The notes beneath the pieces are model-generated. The model ran no database searches. It had not been told where the DNA came from and saw nothing but the letters and a program-made list of their open reading frames with translations. From positions 1 through 12,413 of the forward strand of contig JAUROO010000058.1 of NCBI GenBank assembly GCA_030829765.1: a DNA stretch of 12,413 nucleotides, written 5' to 3'. How positions within the stretch are numbered: position 1 is the stretch's first letter; each line of letters opens with the position of its first letter. The position numbers and the translations under genes are program-made. Source of the stretch: Miltoncostaeales bacterium (GTDB lineage Bacteria; Actinomycetota; Thermoleophilia; Miltoncostaeales; Miltoncostaeaceae). Below are positions 6,787-12,413 of the stretch, in pieces.

Positions 6787-6816
6787 GGGTGGGGTTGTTT
6801 ATCCAACCGGGCACCC
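6787..6816. promoter_or_regulatory. Imperfect inverted repeat between CopC-CopD and VOC genes, possible operator
   Basis: An inner pair GGTTG/CAACC (6793-6797 and 6804-6808) encloses TTTATC, one of the few A/T-rich spots in the window. An outer pair GGGTG/CACCC (6787-6791 and 6812-6816) flanks it with unequal spacing. It lies in a divergent intergenic region of 155 nt, about 44 nt upstream of the copper gene start. It could be an operator or the promoter core of the copper operon, for which no TANNNT element was found at the start codon. This is weak evidence. Confidence 0.25.
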
Positions 6817-6886
6817 ACAGCCCCCACGCACGGGCCGGGGTCACCCCCCATCATCCCGGGAGGCACCGCCAGCACGCGCCCCCGGC

Positions 6887-6892
6887 TACCGT
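6887..6892 (+). promoter_or_regulatory. -10 element (TACCGT) of the VOC protein gene, leaderless type
   Basis: TACCGT is followed by AGGGCC (6 nt) and the ATG at 6899. The AGGG could also act as a weak Shine-Dalgarno sequence at very short distance, but the -10 position fits the other starts in the window. Confidence 0.5.
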
Positions 6893-6898
6893 AGGGCC

Positions 6899-7531
6899 AT
6901 GAGCGACGAGGGATTCTGGATCGACCATGTGATCTACGGGGTGGTGGACGCCGACGCGGCGTGCGACCGCCTGCGCGAGGAGTTCGGCCTGGGCTCGGTG
7001 CCGGGGTCGGAGCACCTTGGCGGCACCACCAACCGCATCGTGCCCCTGGGGCCGCAGTGCTTCCTCGAGATCCTCGGCATCGGCGACACCTCGAAGGATG
7101 ACGGGGCCTGGCTCCACGCCACCCTGCAGGGGCAGGACCGCGTGCTGTGGTGGTGCCTGGGCGTGACGGACCTGGACGACACCGCCGAGCGCCGCGGGCT
7201 GCCCATCCGGTCGGGAATGGCGCGCACCGATGACGCCGACGAGCTGGTGTTCCGCAGCGCGGGGATGCCGCAGTACCCCCTGCCCTTCTTCCTTACCCTC
7301 AACGGCGACCCCGCGATGCGCGCACGGGTGAATGCCGCCCGCTACGAGGCCGCGGGCCACACCTGCGCGCCCACCGGCTACACGTTCGTGGAGGTGGGCG
7401 ACTTCGCCCCGGTGCTCGAGGGCTGGCTGGGTGACGACCACGGGCTGCCCGTGCGCTACGAGCCCGGCACCGGCCCCGGCATCCACGCCTGCGGTATCTC
7501 CACTGCTGACGGGGAGATCGTGCTGCGCTAG
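6899..7531 (+). CDS. VOC superfamily (glyoxalase-like) protein
   Basis: The 210-residue protein begins WIDHVIYGVVDADAA (7-21), the typical first strand of a glyoxalase-like domain with metal-ligand candidate His10. It continues with GGTTNRIVPLG (41-51) and FLEILGI (55-61), with Glu57 as a second candidate ligand. This matches the Glyoxalase_3-like group of the vicinal oxygen chelate superfamily, whose members are often annotated only as VOC family proteins. The C-terminal half would form the second beta-alpha-beta module. Substrate and reaction are unknown. It is cytoplasmic, with no signal or membrane segment. A TACCGT element 6 nt upstream supports the ATG; an open frame from 6722 has no conserved sequence before it. 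The TAG shares a CTAG with the stop of the convergent transporter. Confidence 0.8.
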   Translation: MSDEGFWIDHVIYGVVDADAACDRLREEFGLGSVPGSEHLGGTTNRIVPLGPQCFLEILGIGDTSKDDGAWLHATLQGQDRVLWWCLGVTDLDDTAERRGLPIRSGMARTDDADELVFRSAGMPQYPLPFFLTLNGDPAMRARVNAARYEAAGHTCAPTGYTFVEVGDFAPVLEGWLGDDHGLPVRYEPGTGPGIHACGISTADGEIVLR

Positions 7532-8751
7532 ACGGCGGGCTCGGCCCGGCGCTCCATCCTGCCGAGGATCATGCCGACCGCGATCATGGCGACGGCCGCA
7601 GCCATGATTGTCACGGGCGCGGAGACCAGGTCGATCATCGGCCCCCAGATCAGGTATCCCACGGGCGAGGTGAACGCACCGACGAGCACGAGGGCCGTGA
7701 CGCCCAGCATGTCCCTGCCCGGGCCCATGCTCGATGACGCGGTGCCGGTCAAGATGGCGCGGGTGGTGAACCTGCTGGCGCCGATCCCGACTCCGATAAC
7801 CGTCCAGACGATGAGATCCACATCCGAAAACGATGGTATGGCGCTCACGGCGAAGACGGTCATGAAGGCCGCTGTTGCCACGGCGGCCCGGACCGCTGCG
7901 GTGAACTCCTGGTAGCGGGGCTCAAGCCACCGCACGATCCTCGGCACGAACAGCCTGCCGGCGGCGATACCCCCGAGCATGAGCCCCGCCCCTGACGGCA
8001 GCGGTGAATGGTCGAGATCGTTGAGGATGGGCACGAGCATCCCGACCATCGGCACCACGAAGATCATGAAGGCCGCGACCAGCAGCGCCAGGTGCCGGAG
8101 ATTCCTGTCCGAGCGGAGGGCCGAAACGATGGTGCGCGCTGCGTGCGACCCGACGCCTGGAGACGTGACCGGGCCCACCGGGCGCACGAACAGGATGAAT
8201 GCGACGAGCGGGATGGTCAGCAGACCGTTGGCCAGGATCCCAAACCCCGGAGCCGTCACATGGATGACGTACCCACCCACCACCGACCCGACGGCCGCCG
8301 CGACCCCGGAGACGGCGCTCCGCTTCGCGACGGAATCGGTCAGCGACCCGGCATTGACATACGCCCGGCAGGCGAACGGAGTGAGCACTGCCGTGACCCC
8401 CGAGAGCACCCCGAAGGCCGGGGCGGCGAGGAACAGCACGACGAGACTCGAGTCGGTGGCCGCCTCGAGGATGCCCGCAATCGTCCATGTGGCGGCAACG
8501 CCGCCCTGCGCCCAGCCGAATGTCTTCAGCGTGCCCCACCGCGACGCCAGCCGATTCGTGGCTGCGCTCGCGACCGCGGCAGTCAGCAACATGAGCGTCA
8601 GGAAGACCGCGGTCGCCGTACCCGCGGCGCTGCCCGCGGCATACGTGGTGGCCGATGTCGCACCGAGCTGCCCCGCCATGGTGCCGGCCACGGCCAGGCC
8701 GCCGGCGGCGAGGAAGCCGACGGTGCGGGGATCGAGGGTCGCGCCGCGCAT
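7528..8751 (-). CDS. MFS-type transporter, about 12 membrane helices
   Basis: The 407-residue protein is hydrophobic throughout with about twelve helices. The loop after helix 2 has NRLASRWGTLKTF (66-78), matching the major facilitator motif A position (G-x-L-a-D-R-x-G-r-[RK]) only loosely. The middle loop holds a Pro/Gly-rich segment and basic residues, as usual between the two six-helix halves. The substrate cannot be predicted; the family includes drug and metabolite exporters. The start is uncertain: ATG 8751 is used, and a GTG at 8775 would add eight residues. Neither has a good Shine-Dalgarno or TANNNT element (CACACT lies 6 nt before the ATG). Sampled lines are about 57-72% G+C, below neighbours, with A/T-ending codons more frequent, which may mean later acquisition. 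It sits next to a tRNA gene. Confidence 0.75.
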   Translation of the reverse strand: MRGATLDPRTVGFLAAGGLAVAGTMAGQLGATSATTYAAGSAAGTATAVFLTLMLLTAAVASAATNRLASRWGTLKTFGWAQGGVAATWTIAGILEAATDSSLVVLFLAAPAFGVLSGVTAVLTPFACRAYVNAGSLTDSVAKRSAVSGVAAAVGSVVGGYVIHVTAPGFGILANGLLTIPLVAFILFVRPVGPVTSPGVGSHAARTIVSALRSDRNLRHLALLVAAFMIFVVPMVGMLVPILNDLDHSPLPSGAGLMLGGIAAGRLFVPRIVRWLEPRYQEFTAAVRAAVATAAFMTVFAVSAIPSFSDVDLIVWTVIGVGIGASRFTTRAILTGTASSSMGPGRDMLGVTALVLVGAFTSPVGYLIWGPMIDLVSAPVTIMAAAVAMIAVGMILGRMERRAEPAV

Positions 8752-8839
8752 GGTGGGAGTGTGCCGTGACCGCACGCGCGGGGTCGGAAGTACGTGTGCT
8801 GGCGGTCAGGAGTTGACCCGCATCCGCCCCGAGAGCAAT

Positions 8840-8863
8840 GAAGGGCCCGCGCGCGGGCCCTTC
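8840..8863. terminator. Perfect 24-nt palindrome downstream of tRNA-Val, likely terminator
   Basis: The sequence from 8840 to 8863 equals its own reverse complement, with arms GAAGGGCCCGCG. It would form a very stable hairpin in RNA from either strand, the inner bases serving as loop. It starts 8 nt beyond the 3' end of the tRNA gene on the minus strand. No T-run follows it, so it would be a GC-hairpin terminator of the kind common in actinobacteria, or a processing site for the tRNA precursor. Confidence 0.6.
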
Positions 8864-8871
8864 ACCGAGGA

Positions 8872-8944
8872 TGGGCGTTACTGGGCTCGAACCAGTGACC
8901 CCCAGCTTGTCGAGCTGGTGCTCTCCCAACTGAGCTAAACGCCC
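8872..8944 (-). tRNA. tRNA-Val, anticodon GAC
   Basis: The minus strand folds into a complete 73-nt cloverleaf. The acceptor stem is GGGCGTT/AACGCCC with discriminator A at 8872. The D-arm GCTC/GAGC has loop AGTTGGGA. The anticodon stem CCAGC/GCTGG has loop TCGACAA, giving anticodon GAC (complement of 8909-8911). The variable loop is GGGTC, and the T-arm ACTGG/CCAGT has loop TTCGAGC. It reads valine codons GTC and GTT. The 3' CCA is not encoded and must be added by CCA-adding enzyme. No intron or mismatch is seen. Confidence 0.96.
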
Positions 8945-8955
8945 TCGGGCGCAGG

Positions 8956-8961
8956 AGGTTA
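8956..8961 (-). promoter_or_regulatory. -10 element (TAACCT) of tRNA-Val
   Basis: On the minus strand TAACCT lies 11 nt before the first base of the mature tRNA, so the precursor would have only a few leader bases for RNase P to remove. No clear -35 box is present. It lies between the tRNA and the stop of the 52-residue membrane protein, so the tRNA has its own promoter. Confidence 0.45.
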
Positions 8962-8988
8962 GCAGGGGGGTGGAGCAGCGGCGGTGCG

Positions 8989-9147
8989 CTACATGCGCAC
9001 CCAGATGGCCCCCAGCGCGGCGCCCACGAACCATCCGGCCACCAGGCCCACCAGCGCCCACACCCAGCCGCCCAGCACAAAGCCCAGGATCACCCCGATG
9101 ACGGCCACTACCACCATGGCGATCTGGATCTGCTTGGTCTTGTCCAC
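8989..9147 (-). CDS. Small two-helix membrane protein (52 aa)
   Basis: The product starts with a short charged and polar end (residues 1-8, three charged side chains). It is then almost entirely hydrophobic and Gly/Ala/Val/Trp-rich, from about 10 to 49. A Gly-rich break near LGGWVWALVG suggests two membrane helices (about 10-25 and 30-48). It ends in a basic tail IWVRM. No family was recognised. The GTG at 9147 has a Shine-Dalgarno-like GAGGTGG just upstream, one of the few clear ribosome binding sites here. The frame stays open far upstream (to 10044), but that part is antisense to purK. It is divergent from purK with 72 nt between starts. Confidence 0.65.
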   Translation of the reverse strand: MDKTKQIQIAMVVVAVIGVILGFVLGGWVWALVGLVAGWFVGAALGAIWVRM

Positions 9148-9150
9148 CTG

Positions 9151-9157
9151 CCACCTC
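9151..9157 (-). promoter_or_regulatory. Ribosome binding site of the 52-residue membrane protein
   Basis: The minus strand reads GAGGTGG, 3 nt before the GTG at 9147 (6 nt from its GAGG core). It decides the start within a very long open frame and marks this mRNA as leadered, unlike most other first genes here. Confidence 0.55.
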
Positions 9158-9206
9158 GTGTCGCGATTGCGCGGTATCCCTACCGGAGCGCCCGGACGAC
9201 CGCTGG

Positions 9207-9212
9207 TACGTT
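9207..9212 (+). promoter_or_regulatory. -10 element (TACGTT) of purK, leaderless type
   Basis: TACGTT is followed by 7 nt and the GTG at 9220, identical in hexamer and spacing to the protease promoter at the left edge. It supports GTG 9220 over the in-frame TTG at 9211. Confidence 0.5.
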
Positions 9213-9219
9213 GCATGGC

Positions 9220-10362
9220 GTGAGCACGCCCGCACCCCCTTTCGACGTCGGCATCGCCGGCGCCGGGCAGCTCGCGCAGATGACGGTGCTGGCGGCGTGG
9301 CCGCTGGGCATCCGGGTGGCCGTGCTGGGGCAGCGCGGCGAGCCCGCCACCCCGATGGCCGCGGGCGTGGTGGAGGGTGACTGGAAGGACCCCGATGCCC
9401 TCCTGCGCATCGGGCGCGAGGTCGGCGTGCTCACGCTGGAGAACGAGTTCGTGGACGCCGCCTTCCTCATGGCCGTGGAGGACGCCGGCACGCCCGTGCG
9501 TCCCCACCCCGCCCGCATGCGCGTGGTGCAGGACAAGGCACTGCAGAAGCAGCGCCTGGCGGATGAGGGGCTTCCCGTGCCGCGGTTCGCGGTTCCCGAC
9601 TCGGCGGATGAGCTGGAGGGCATCGGCCGCGACCTGGGGTGGCCGCTCATGCTCAAGTCGCGTCACCTGGGCTACGACGGCTACGGAAACGCGCTGTGCG
9701 CGAACCTGGACGAGGCGCTGTCCGCGTACCCCGGGCTGGACGAGCGCGGAGGCGGCGTGCTGGTGGAGGAGTTCGTGCGGTTCCAGCGCGAACTGGCGGT
9801 GATGGTCGCGCGCCGCCACGGCGGAGGCGATGCGGTGTACCCCGTGGTGGAGACGCGCCAGCACGACCACGTGCTGCGCGAGCTGCTCTGCCCTGCCCCG
9901 GTGGACCCGGGCGTGGCCGACGAGGCCAAGCGCGTGGCCCGCGCTGCGGCCGAGGCCGCGGGCGGCGCAGGCGTCACCGGGGTGGAGATGTTCCATACCG
10001 AGGACGGGCGCATCCTCATCAACGAACTCGCGCCGCGGCCGCATAACTCAGGCCACCACACCATCGAGGCCTGCGTCACGTCGCAGTTCGAGAACCACCT
10101 GCGCGGCGTCCTGGGCCTGCCGCTCGGGCCCACAGAGCTCATCGCCCCGGGGGCCGCGCTGGTCAACCTGCTGGGCGAGCGCAACGGGCCGAGCACCCCG
10201 GAGATCGCCGACGCGGCATCGGTCGGCAATGCCCATGTGCACCTCTACGGCAAGTCCGATGTGCGCGTGCGCCGTAAGATGGGCCATGTGACCGCGCTCG
10301 GCGCCAGCCCTGAGGACGCCCTCGAGACCGCCCGCCTCGCCGCGTCAATGGTGCGGCTGTGA
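9220..10362 (+). CDS. purK: N5-carboxyaminoimidazole ribonucleotide synthase
   Basis: PurK uses ATP and bicarbonate to convert AIR into N5-CAIR in de novo purine synthesis. The 380-residue product has the N-terminal GAGQLAQM (14-21) of the nucleotide-binding pre-ATP-grasp domain. The ATP-grasp core follows, with KSRHLGYDGYGN (146-157), LVEEFVRFQRELAVMVAR (181-198) and the metal and substrate-binding INELAPRPHNSGHHT (267-281). The C-terminal domain ends with RRKMGHVT (351-358). Length matches the family. The flexible loop reads GYDGYGN where many PurK proteins have GYDG[KR]GQ. GTG 9220 was chosen over TTG 9211 because TACGTT lies 7 nt upstream of the GTG. The stop overlaps the purE start (GTGA), the usual purKE arrangement. 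Confidence 0.96.
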   Translation: MSTPAPPFDVGIAGAGQLAQMTVLAAWPLGIRVAVLGQRGEPATPMAAGVVEGDWKDPDALLRIGREVGVLTLENEFVDAAFLMAVEDAGTPVRPHPARMRVVQDKALQKQRLADEGLPVPRFAVPDSADELEGIGRDLGWPLMLKSRHLGYDGYGNALCANLDEALSAYPGLDERGGGVLVEEFVRFQRELAVMVARRHGGGDAVYPVVETRQHDHVLRELLCPAPVDPGVADEAKRVARAAAEAAGGAGVTGVEMFHTEDGRILINELAPRPHNSGHHTIEACVTSQFENHLRGVLGLPLGPTELIAPGAALVNLLGERNGPSTPEIADAASVGNAHVHLYGKSDVRVRRKMGHVTALGASPEDALETARLAASMVRL

Positions 10363-10865
10363 GCGAGGCGGCCGTGGTGGGCGTGGTGATGGGGAGCGAC
10401 AGCGACCTGCCCGTGATGCAGTCGGCCGTCGACGTGCTGGACGACCTGGGGATCATCCACGAAGTGCGCGTGACCAGCGCCCACCGCACGCCGGAGGAGA
10501 TGATCCAGTACGGCAAGGATGCCGCAGGCCGCGGCATCAGGGTGATCATCGCGGGCGCAGGCGGGGCCGCCCACCTGCCGGGAATGCTGGCATCGGTGAC
10601 CGACCTGCCCGTCATCGGCGTGCCGGTGCGCACCAAGGCGCTCTCGGGGATGGACAGCCTGCTGTCGATCGTGCAGATGCCACGCGGCGTGCCCGTGGCC
10701 ACGGTGGCCGTGGACAACGCCACCAACGCCGCCCTGCTGGCCGCACGCATCCTCGCCCTCGGCGACGCCGCACTGGCGACCCGGGTGGCGCAGCGCACTG
10801 CCGAGATGAAGCAGATGGCGCTCGATGCCGATGAACGCGTGCGCGGGGAGGCACCGGGCCCGTGA
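10359..10865 (+). CDS. purE: N5-carboxyaminoimidazole ribonucleotide mutase
   Basis: PurE moves the carboxyl group of N5-CAIR to carbon, giving CAIR, the step after PurK. The 168-residue product is of class I length. It has MGSDSDLPVM (11-20) that binds the phosphate, SAHRTPEEM (40-48) with catalytic His42, AGAGGAAHLPGM (65-76) and IGVPV (86-90). The presence of purK next to it agrees with a class I enzyme that uses N5-CAIR rather than AIR plus CO2. The GTG start overlaps the purK stop by 4 nt. The last residues overlap the start of a lipoprotein gene, so three proteins are likely made from one mRNA. Confidence 0.96.
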   Translation: MSEAAVVGVVMGSDSDLPVMQSAVDVLDDLGIIHEVRVTSAHRTPEEMIQYGKDAAGRGIRVIIAGAGGAAHLPGMLASVTDLPVIGVPVRTKALSGMDSLLSIVQMPRGVPVATVAVDNATNAALLAARILALGDAALATRVAQRTAEMKQMALDADERVRGEAPGP

Positions 10866-11377
10866 TGGCACGCGCGGCCCTGGCGGCCGCGGTGGGCTGC
10901 ACGGCGCTGGCCCTGGGGGGCTGCGGCGCGTTGGAGCGCGAGGCCGTGACCGTGCCGACGGTCACACGGCCTGCCGCCACCGGACCGGCCCTCGACGAGG
11001 CCGCCTTCCGTGCGGCAGCCGATGGCGCGTGCGCGCGCCTGTACGCCGACCTCGACGCGCTGGGTAAGCCCCCCACCTCCGACATCGCCGCCTCCCGTGC
11101 GTACTACCCGCAGGTGGCAGGCGCCTGGCACCGGATGCTCGATGCGGCCGCCGCGCTGCGGCCCCCGCCCGACCTCGCCGCGCGATGGGATGAGATCGTC
11201 GAGGCGTACCGGTCCATCGCACAGAACGCCGATGAGAACGTGCTGCTGGCCGGTACCGACCGTGAGGCGATCGAGATCGTGAACTCCGACGCGTCCGCCC
11301 GAGCGCAGGAGGCCGGCGGGTTCACCATTGCGACGGCGGCGACCATCGGCCTCACGGCCTGCGCCGGGGCACGGTAG
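10862..11377 (+). CDS. Putative lipoprotein, unknown function
   Basis: The 171-residue product has a short charged start, a hydrophobic stretch (5-18) and a lipobox-like LGGC ending at Cys21, so it is probably lipid-anchored outside the cytoplasmic membrane. The mature part begins with a Thr/Pro-rich linker (about 27-43). A helical region (44-150) follows, containing ACARLYADLDALGKPPTSD and several Ala-rich helices. Cys56 and Cys167 could pair. No family was recognised. It starts either at GTG 10862 (4-nt overlap with the purE stop) or at ATG 10865 (1-nt overlap); the lipobox is the same. Cotranscription with purK and purE is likely, but a link to purine synthesis is not evident. Confidence 0.7.
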   Translation: MMARAALAAAVGCTALALGGCGALEREAVTVPTVTRPAATGPALDEAAFRAAADGACARLYADLDALGKPPTSDIAASRAYYPQVAGAWHRMLDAAAALRPPPDLAARWDEIVEAYRSIAQNADENVLLAGTDREAIEIVNSDASARAQEAGGFTIATAATIGLTACAGAR

Positions 11378-11390
11378 GACCCCGCAACGG

Positions 11391-11416
11391 CCCGGGCCCG
11401 CTTGCGCGGGCCCGGG
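11391..11416. terminator. Hairpin between convergent genes, likely bidirectional terminator
   Basis: A perfect 11-bp stem (CCCGGGCCCGC at 11391-11401 and its complement at 11406-11416) encloses the loop TTGC. It begins 13 nt after the lipoprotein stop and ends 27 nt before the stop of the convergent oxidoreductase gene. No T-run is present on either side. It probably stops transcription in both directions. Confidence 0.6.
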
Positions 11417-11443
11417 GGTGAATCAGGTCGTGATGGCCGGCGC

Positions 11444-12307
11444 CTAGGCCGGCTTGCCGATGGCCGCGCCCTTGCGGGCGTTGAAGCCGTCGAGCATCAC
11501 GTTCACGTCGCTGGGCTTGGCCTTCTCGAGGATGGCCTTGTAACGCTCAGTCTGCGAGGTGCGCTGCTGGCGGTAGAGGATGCCCAGTGAGAACCCTCCG
11601 CGCAGCGCCAGATCGAAGGCCTTCACGCGGTCGGCCGGGTCGTGATCGGGGGCCACGTCGGTGACGAGCTCCTTCCACGACTCCTGCGTGTTGTTGAAGG
11701 TGGTGCAGGGCGACATGGCGTCGATGTACGAGAAGCCCTTGTGCTCCACCGCCTGGGTGATGAGCTCGGTGAGGGCCTTGGTGTTGAACGACGCGCCGCG
11801 GGCCACGAACGAGGCGCCGGCGGCGATGGCGAGGGCCAGCGGGTTGAGCGGGTCCTCGGGGTTGCCGAACGGCGTGGACGGCGCCTTCTGCTCGAAGAGC
11901 GAGGTGGGCGACGCCTGGCCCTTGGTGAGGCCGTAGATCTCGTTGTCCATCACCAGGTAGGTGATGTCCACGTTGCGGCGTGCGGCGTGCGGGAAGTGCC
12001 CGGCACCGATGGCGAAGCCGTCGCCGTCGCCGCCCACGGCGATCACGGTCAGCTCGGGGTTGGCGAGCTTCACGCCCATGGCCACGGGCAGCGGGCGGCC
12101 GTGCAGGGTGTGCACGCCGTAGGTGCTGGCGAAGTGCGGCAGGCGGCTGGAGCAGCCGATGCCCGACACGATCACCGTCTTGCTGGGGTCCAGGTCCATG
12201 TCGGCCATCGAGCGGTACAGCGAGGCCAGGACGCCGAAGTCGCCGCAGCCCGGGCACCAGATGGGCTTGAGCTCCGACTTGAAGTCGTTGGGCTTGCGGG
12301 TGCTCAC
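11444..12307 (-). CDS. korB: 2-oxoacid:ferredoxin oxidoreductase, beta subunit (KorB type)
   Basis: The beta subunit binds thiamine diphosphate and a [4Fe-4S] cluster and helps oxidise 2-oxoacids (probably 2-oxoglutarate) to acyl-CoA and CO2 with reduction of ferredoxin. The 287-residue product has cluster ligands Cys18 and Cys21 in WCPGCGDFG, Cys52 in GIGCSSR and Cys201 in MSPCTTFNN. Its thiamine diphosphate and Mg segment is GGDGDGFAIGAGH (92-104) with MDNEIYGLTKGQ (120-131). Length and motifs fit the KorB group of two-subunit enzymes. The GTG start is fixed by a strong AGGAGGTG five bases upstream and overlaps the alpha-subunit stop. Substrate (2-oxoglutarate rather than pyruvate) is inferred from family resemblance only. 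Confidence 0.93.
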   Translation of the reverse strand: MSTRKPNDFKSELKPIWCPGCGDFGVLASLYRSMADMDLDPSKTVIVSGIGCSSRLPHFASTYGVHTLHGRPLPVAMGVKLANPELTVIAVGGDGDGFAIGAGHFPHAARRNVDITYLVMDNEIYGLTKGQASPTSLFEQKAPSTPFGNPEDPLNPLALAIAAGASFVARGASFNTKALTELITQAVEHKGFSYIDAMSPCTTFNNTQESWKELVTDVAPDHDPADRVKAFDLALRGGFSLGILYRQQRTSQTERYKAILEKAKPSDVNVMLDGFNARKGAAIGKPA

Positions 12308-12413
12308 GCTGCCACCTCCTGGGCGACGAGGTCGATGATGGCCTCTGCGGTGAACGGGAGGCCGTCGCACTTGGCCACGCTCTCCAGCTCGTTGATGTTG
12401 GTCTCGGCCTTGA
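12304..12413 (-). CDS. korA: 2-oxoacid:ferredoxin oxidoreductase, alpha subunit, C-terminal 35 residues (partial)
   Basis: The minus strand enters the window in an open frame of 35 codons, including ELESVAKCDGLPFTAEAIID, and ends with a TGA at 12304 that overlaps the beta-subunit GTG (GTGA). A G-x-P-F segment followed by an acidic-Ile helix is typical of the C-terminal end of KorA-type alpha subunits. The gene order alpha then beta is the usual one. The main catalytic parts lie outside the window, so identity rests on this tail and on the neighbour. Confidence 0.8.
   Translation of the reverse strand, partial: KAETNINELESVAKCDGLPFTAEAIIDLVAQEVAA
12313..12320 (-). promoter_or_regulatory. Strong ribosome binding site of korB
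   Basis: The minus strand reads AGGAGGTG, then 5 nt, then the GTG at 12307. It lies inside the last codons of the alpha subunit. It is the best Shine-Dalgarno sequence in the window and shows that internal genes of operons use leadered initiation here. Confidence 0.8.

Noticed and set aside
6744..6898. CsoR-type copper operator
   Set aside because: The repeat at 6787-6816 does not match the CsoR or CopY sites I know, so only a possible operator was recorded.
8872..8944. Attachment site for an integrated element at tRNA-Val
   Set aside because: No second copy of the tRNA 3' end, no integrase gene and no phage or plasmid gene is visible in the window.
7922..9235. Open frame of 437 codons on minus spanning the transporter, the tRNA and beyond
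   Set aside because: It reads through a tRNA gene and another membrane protein gene in a different frame, and has no conserved sequence.
10163..11131. Open frame of 322 codons on minus, antisense to purE
   Set aside because: It covers purE and the ends of purK and the lipoprotein gene; composition is that of a shadow frame.
1..12413. CRISPR array, insertion sequence, toxin-antitoxin pair or defence island
   Set aside because: No regularly spaced repeats, transposase, terminal repeats or recognisable defence domains were found on either strand.

Overview
The window reads as a chromosomal segment of a high-GC actinobacterium-like genome. Lines sampled by hand are about 70-77% G+C. Third codon positions are G/C-rich, GTG starts are common, the tRNA gene lacks an encoded CCA, and many genes start within 6-7 nt of a TANNNT -10 element, as expected for leaderless mRNAs. 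A deep-branching member of Actinomycetota (Thermoleophilia-like) is a guess; nothing here fixes the genus. No mobile element, CRISPR array, rRNA or replication origin was seen. Genes are packed tightly and no stretch of more than 300 bases lacks a gene.

Left part (1-2781): the 5' end of a secreted trypsin-like protease (minus) diverges from a two-gene unit of a DUF2237 protein and a class I SAM methyltransferase (4-nt overlap). A membrane-anchored SGNH/GDSL hydrolase (minus) meets that unit tail to tail and diverges from a second two-gene unit: a 40-residue membrane peptide and a 100-residue exported protein, also overlapping by 4 nt.

Centre (2778-6743, minus): one apparent operon runs CopC-CopD fusion (copper binding and copper transport), MoxR AAA+ ATPase, CoxE-like VWA protein, and an unrecognised 146-residue protein. 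The MoxR/VWA pair is a well-known chaperone-like couple. Its link here to a copper protein and an unknown third partner is the part most worth a second look.

Right of centre (6899-9147): a VOC/glyoxalase-like protein (plus) converges on a 12-helix MFS-type transporter (minus) whose G+C is lower than that of its neighbours. Then come a tRNA-Val(GAC) gene with a strong palindrome behind it and a 52-residue two-helix membrane protein, all on minus.

Right part (9220-12413): purK and purE (de novo purine synthesis, conversion of AIR to CAIR through N5-CAIR) overlap by 4 nt and are followed with overlap by a putative lipoprotein. A strong hairpin separates them from the convergent beta subunit of a 2-oxoacid:ferredoxin oxidoreductase, preceded by the last 35 codons of its alpha subunit.

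No clearly new biological system was found. The most interesting signals are regulatory and architectural. Leaderless-type promoters occur at seven starts, with a spacer that tracks the start codon (6 nt before ATG, 7 nt before GTG). CTAG is confined to stop codons and -10 elements. Two convergent gene pairs share a CTAG so that their stop codons overlap.
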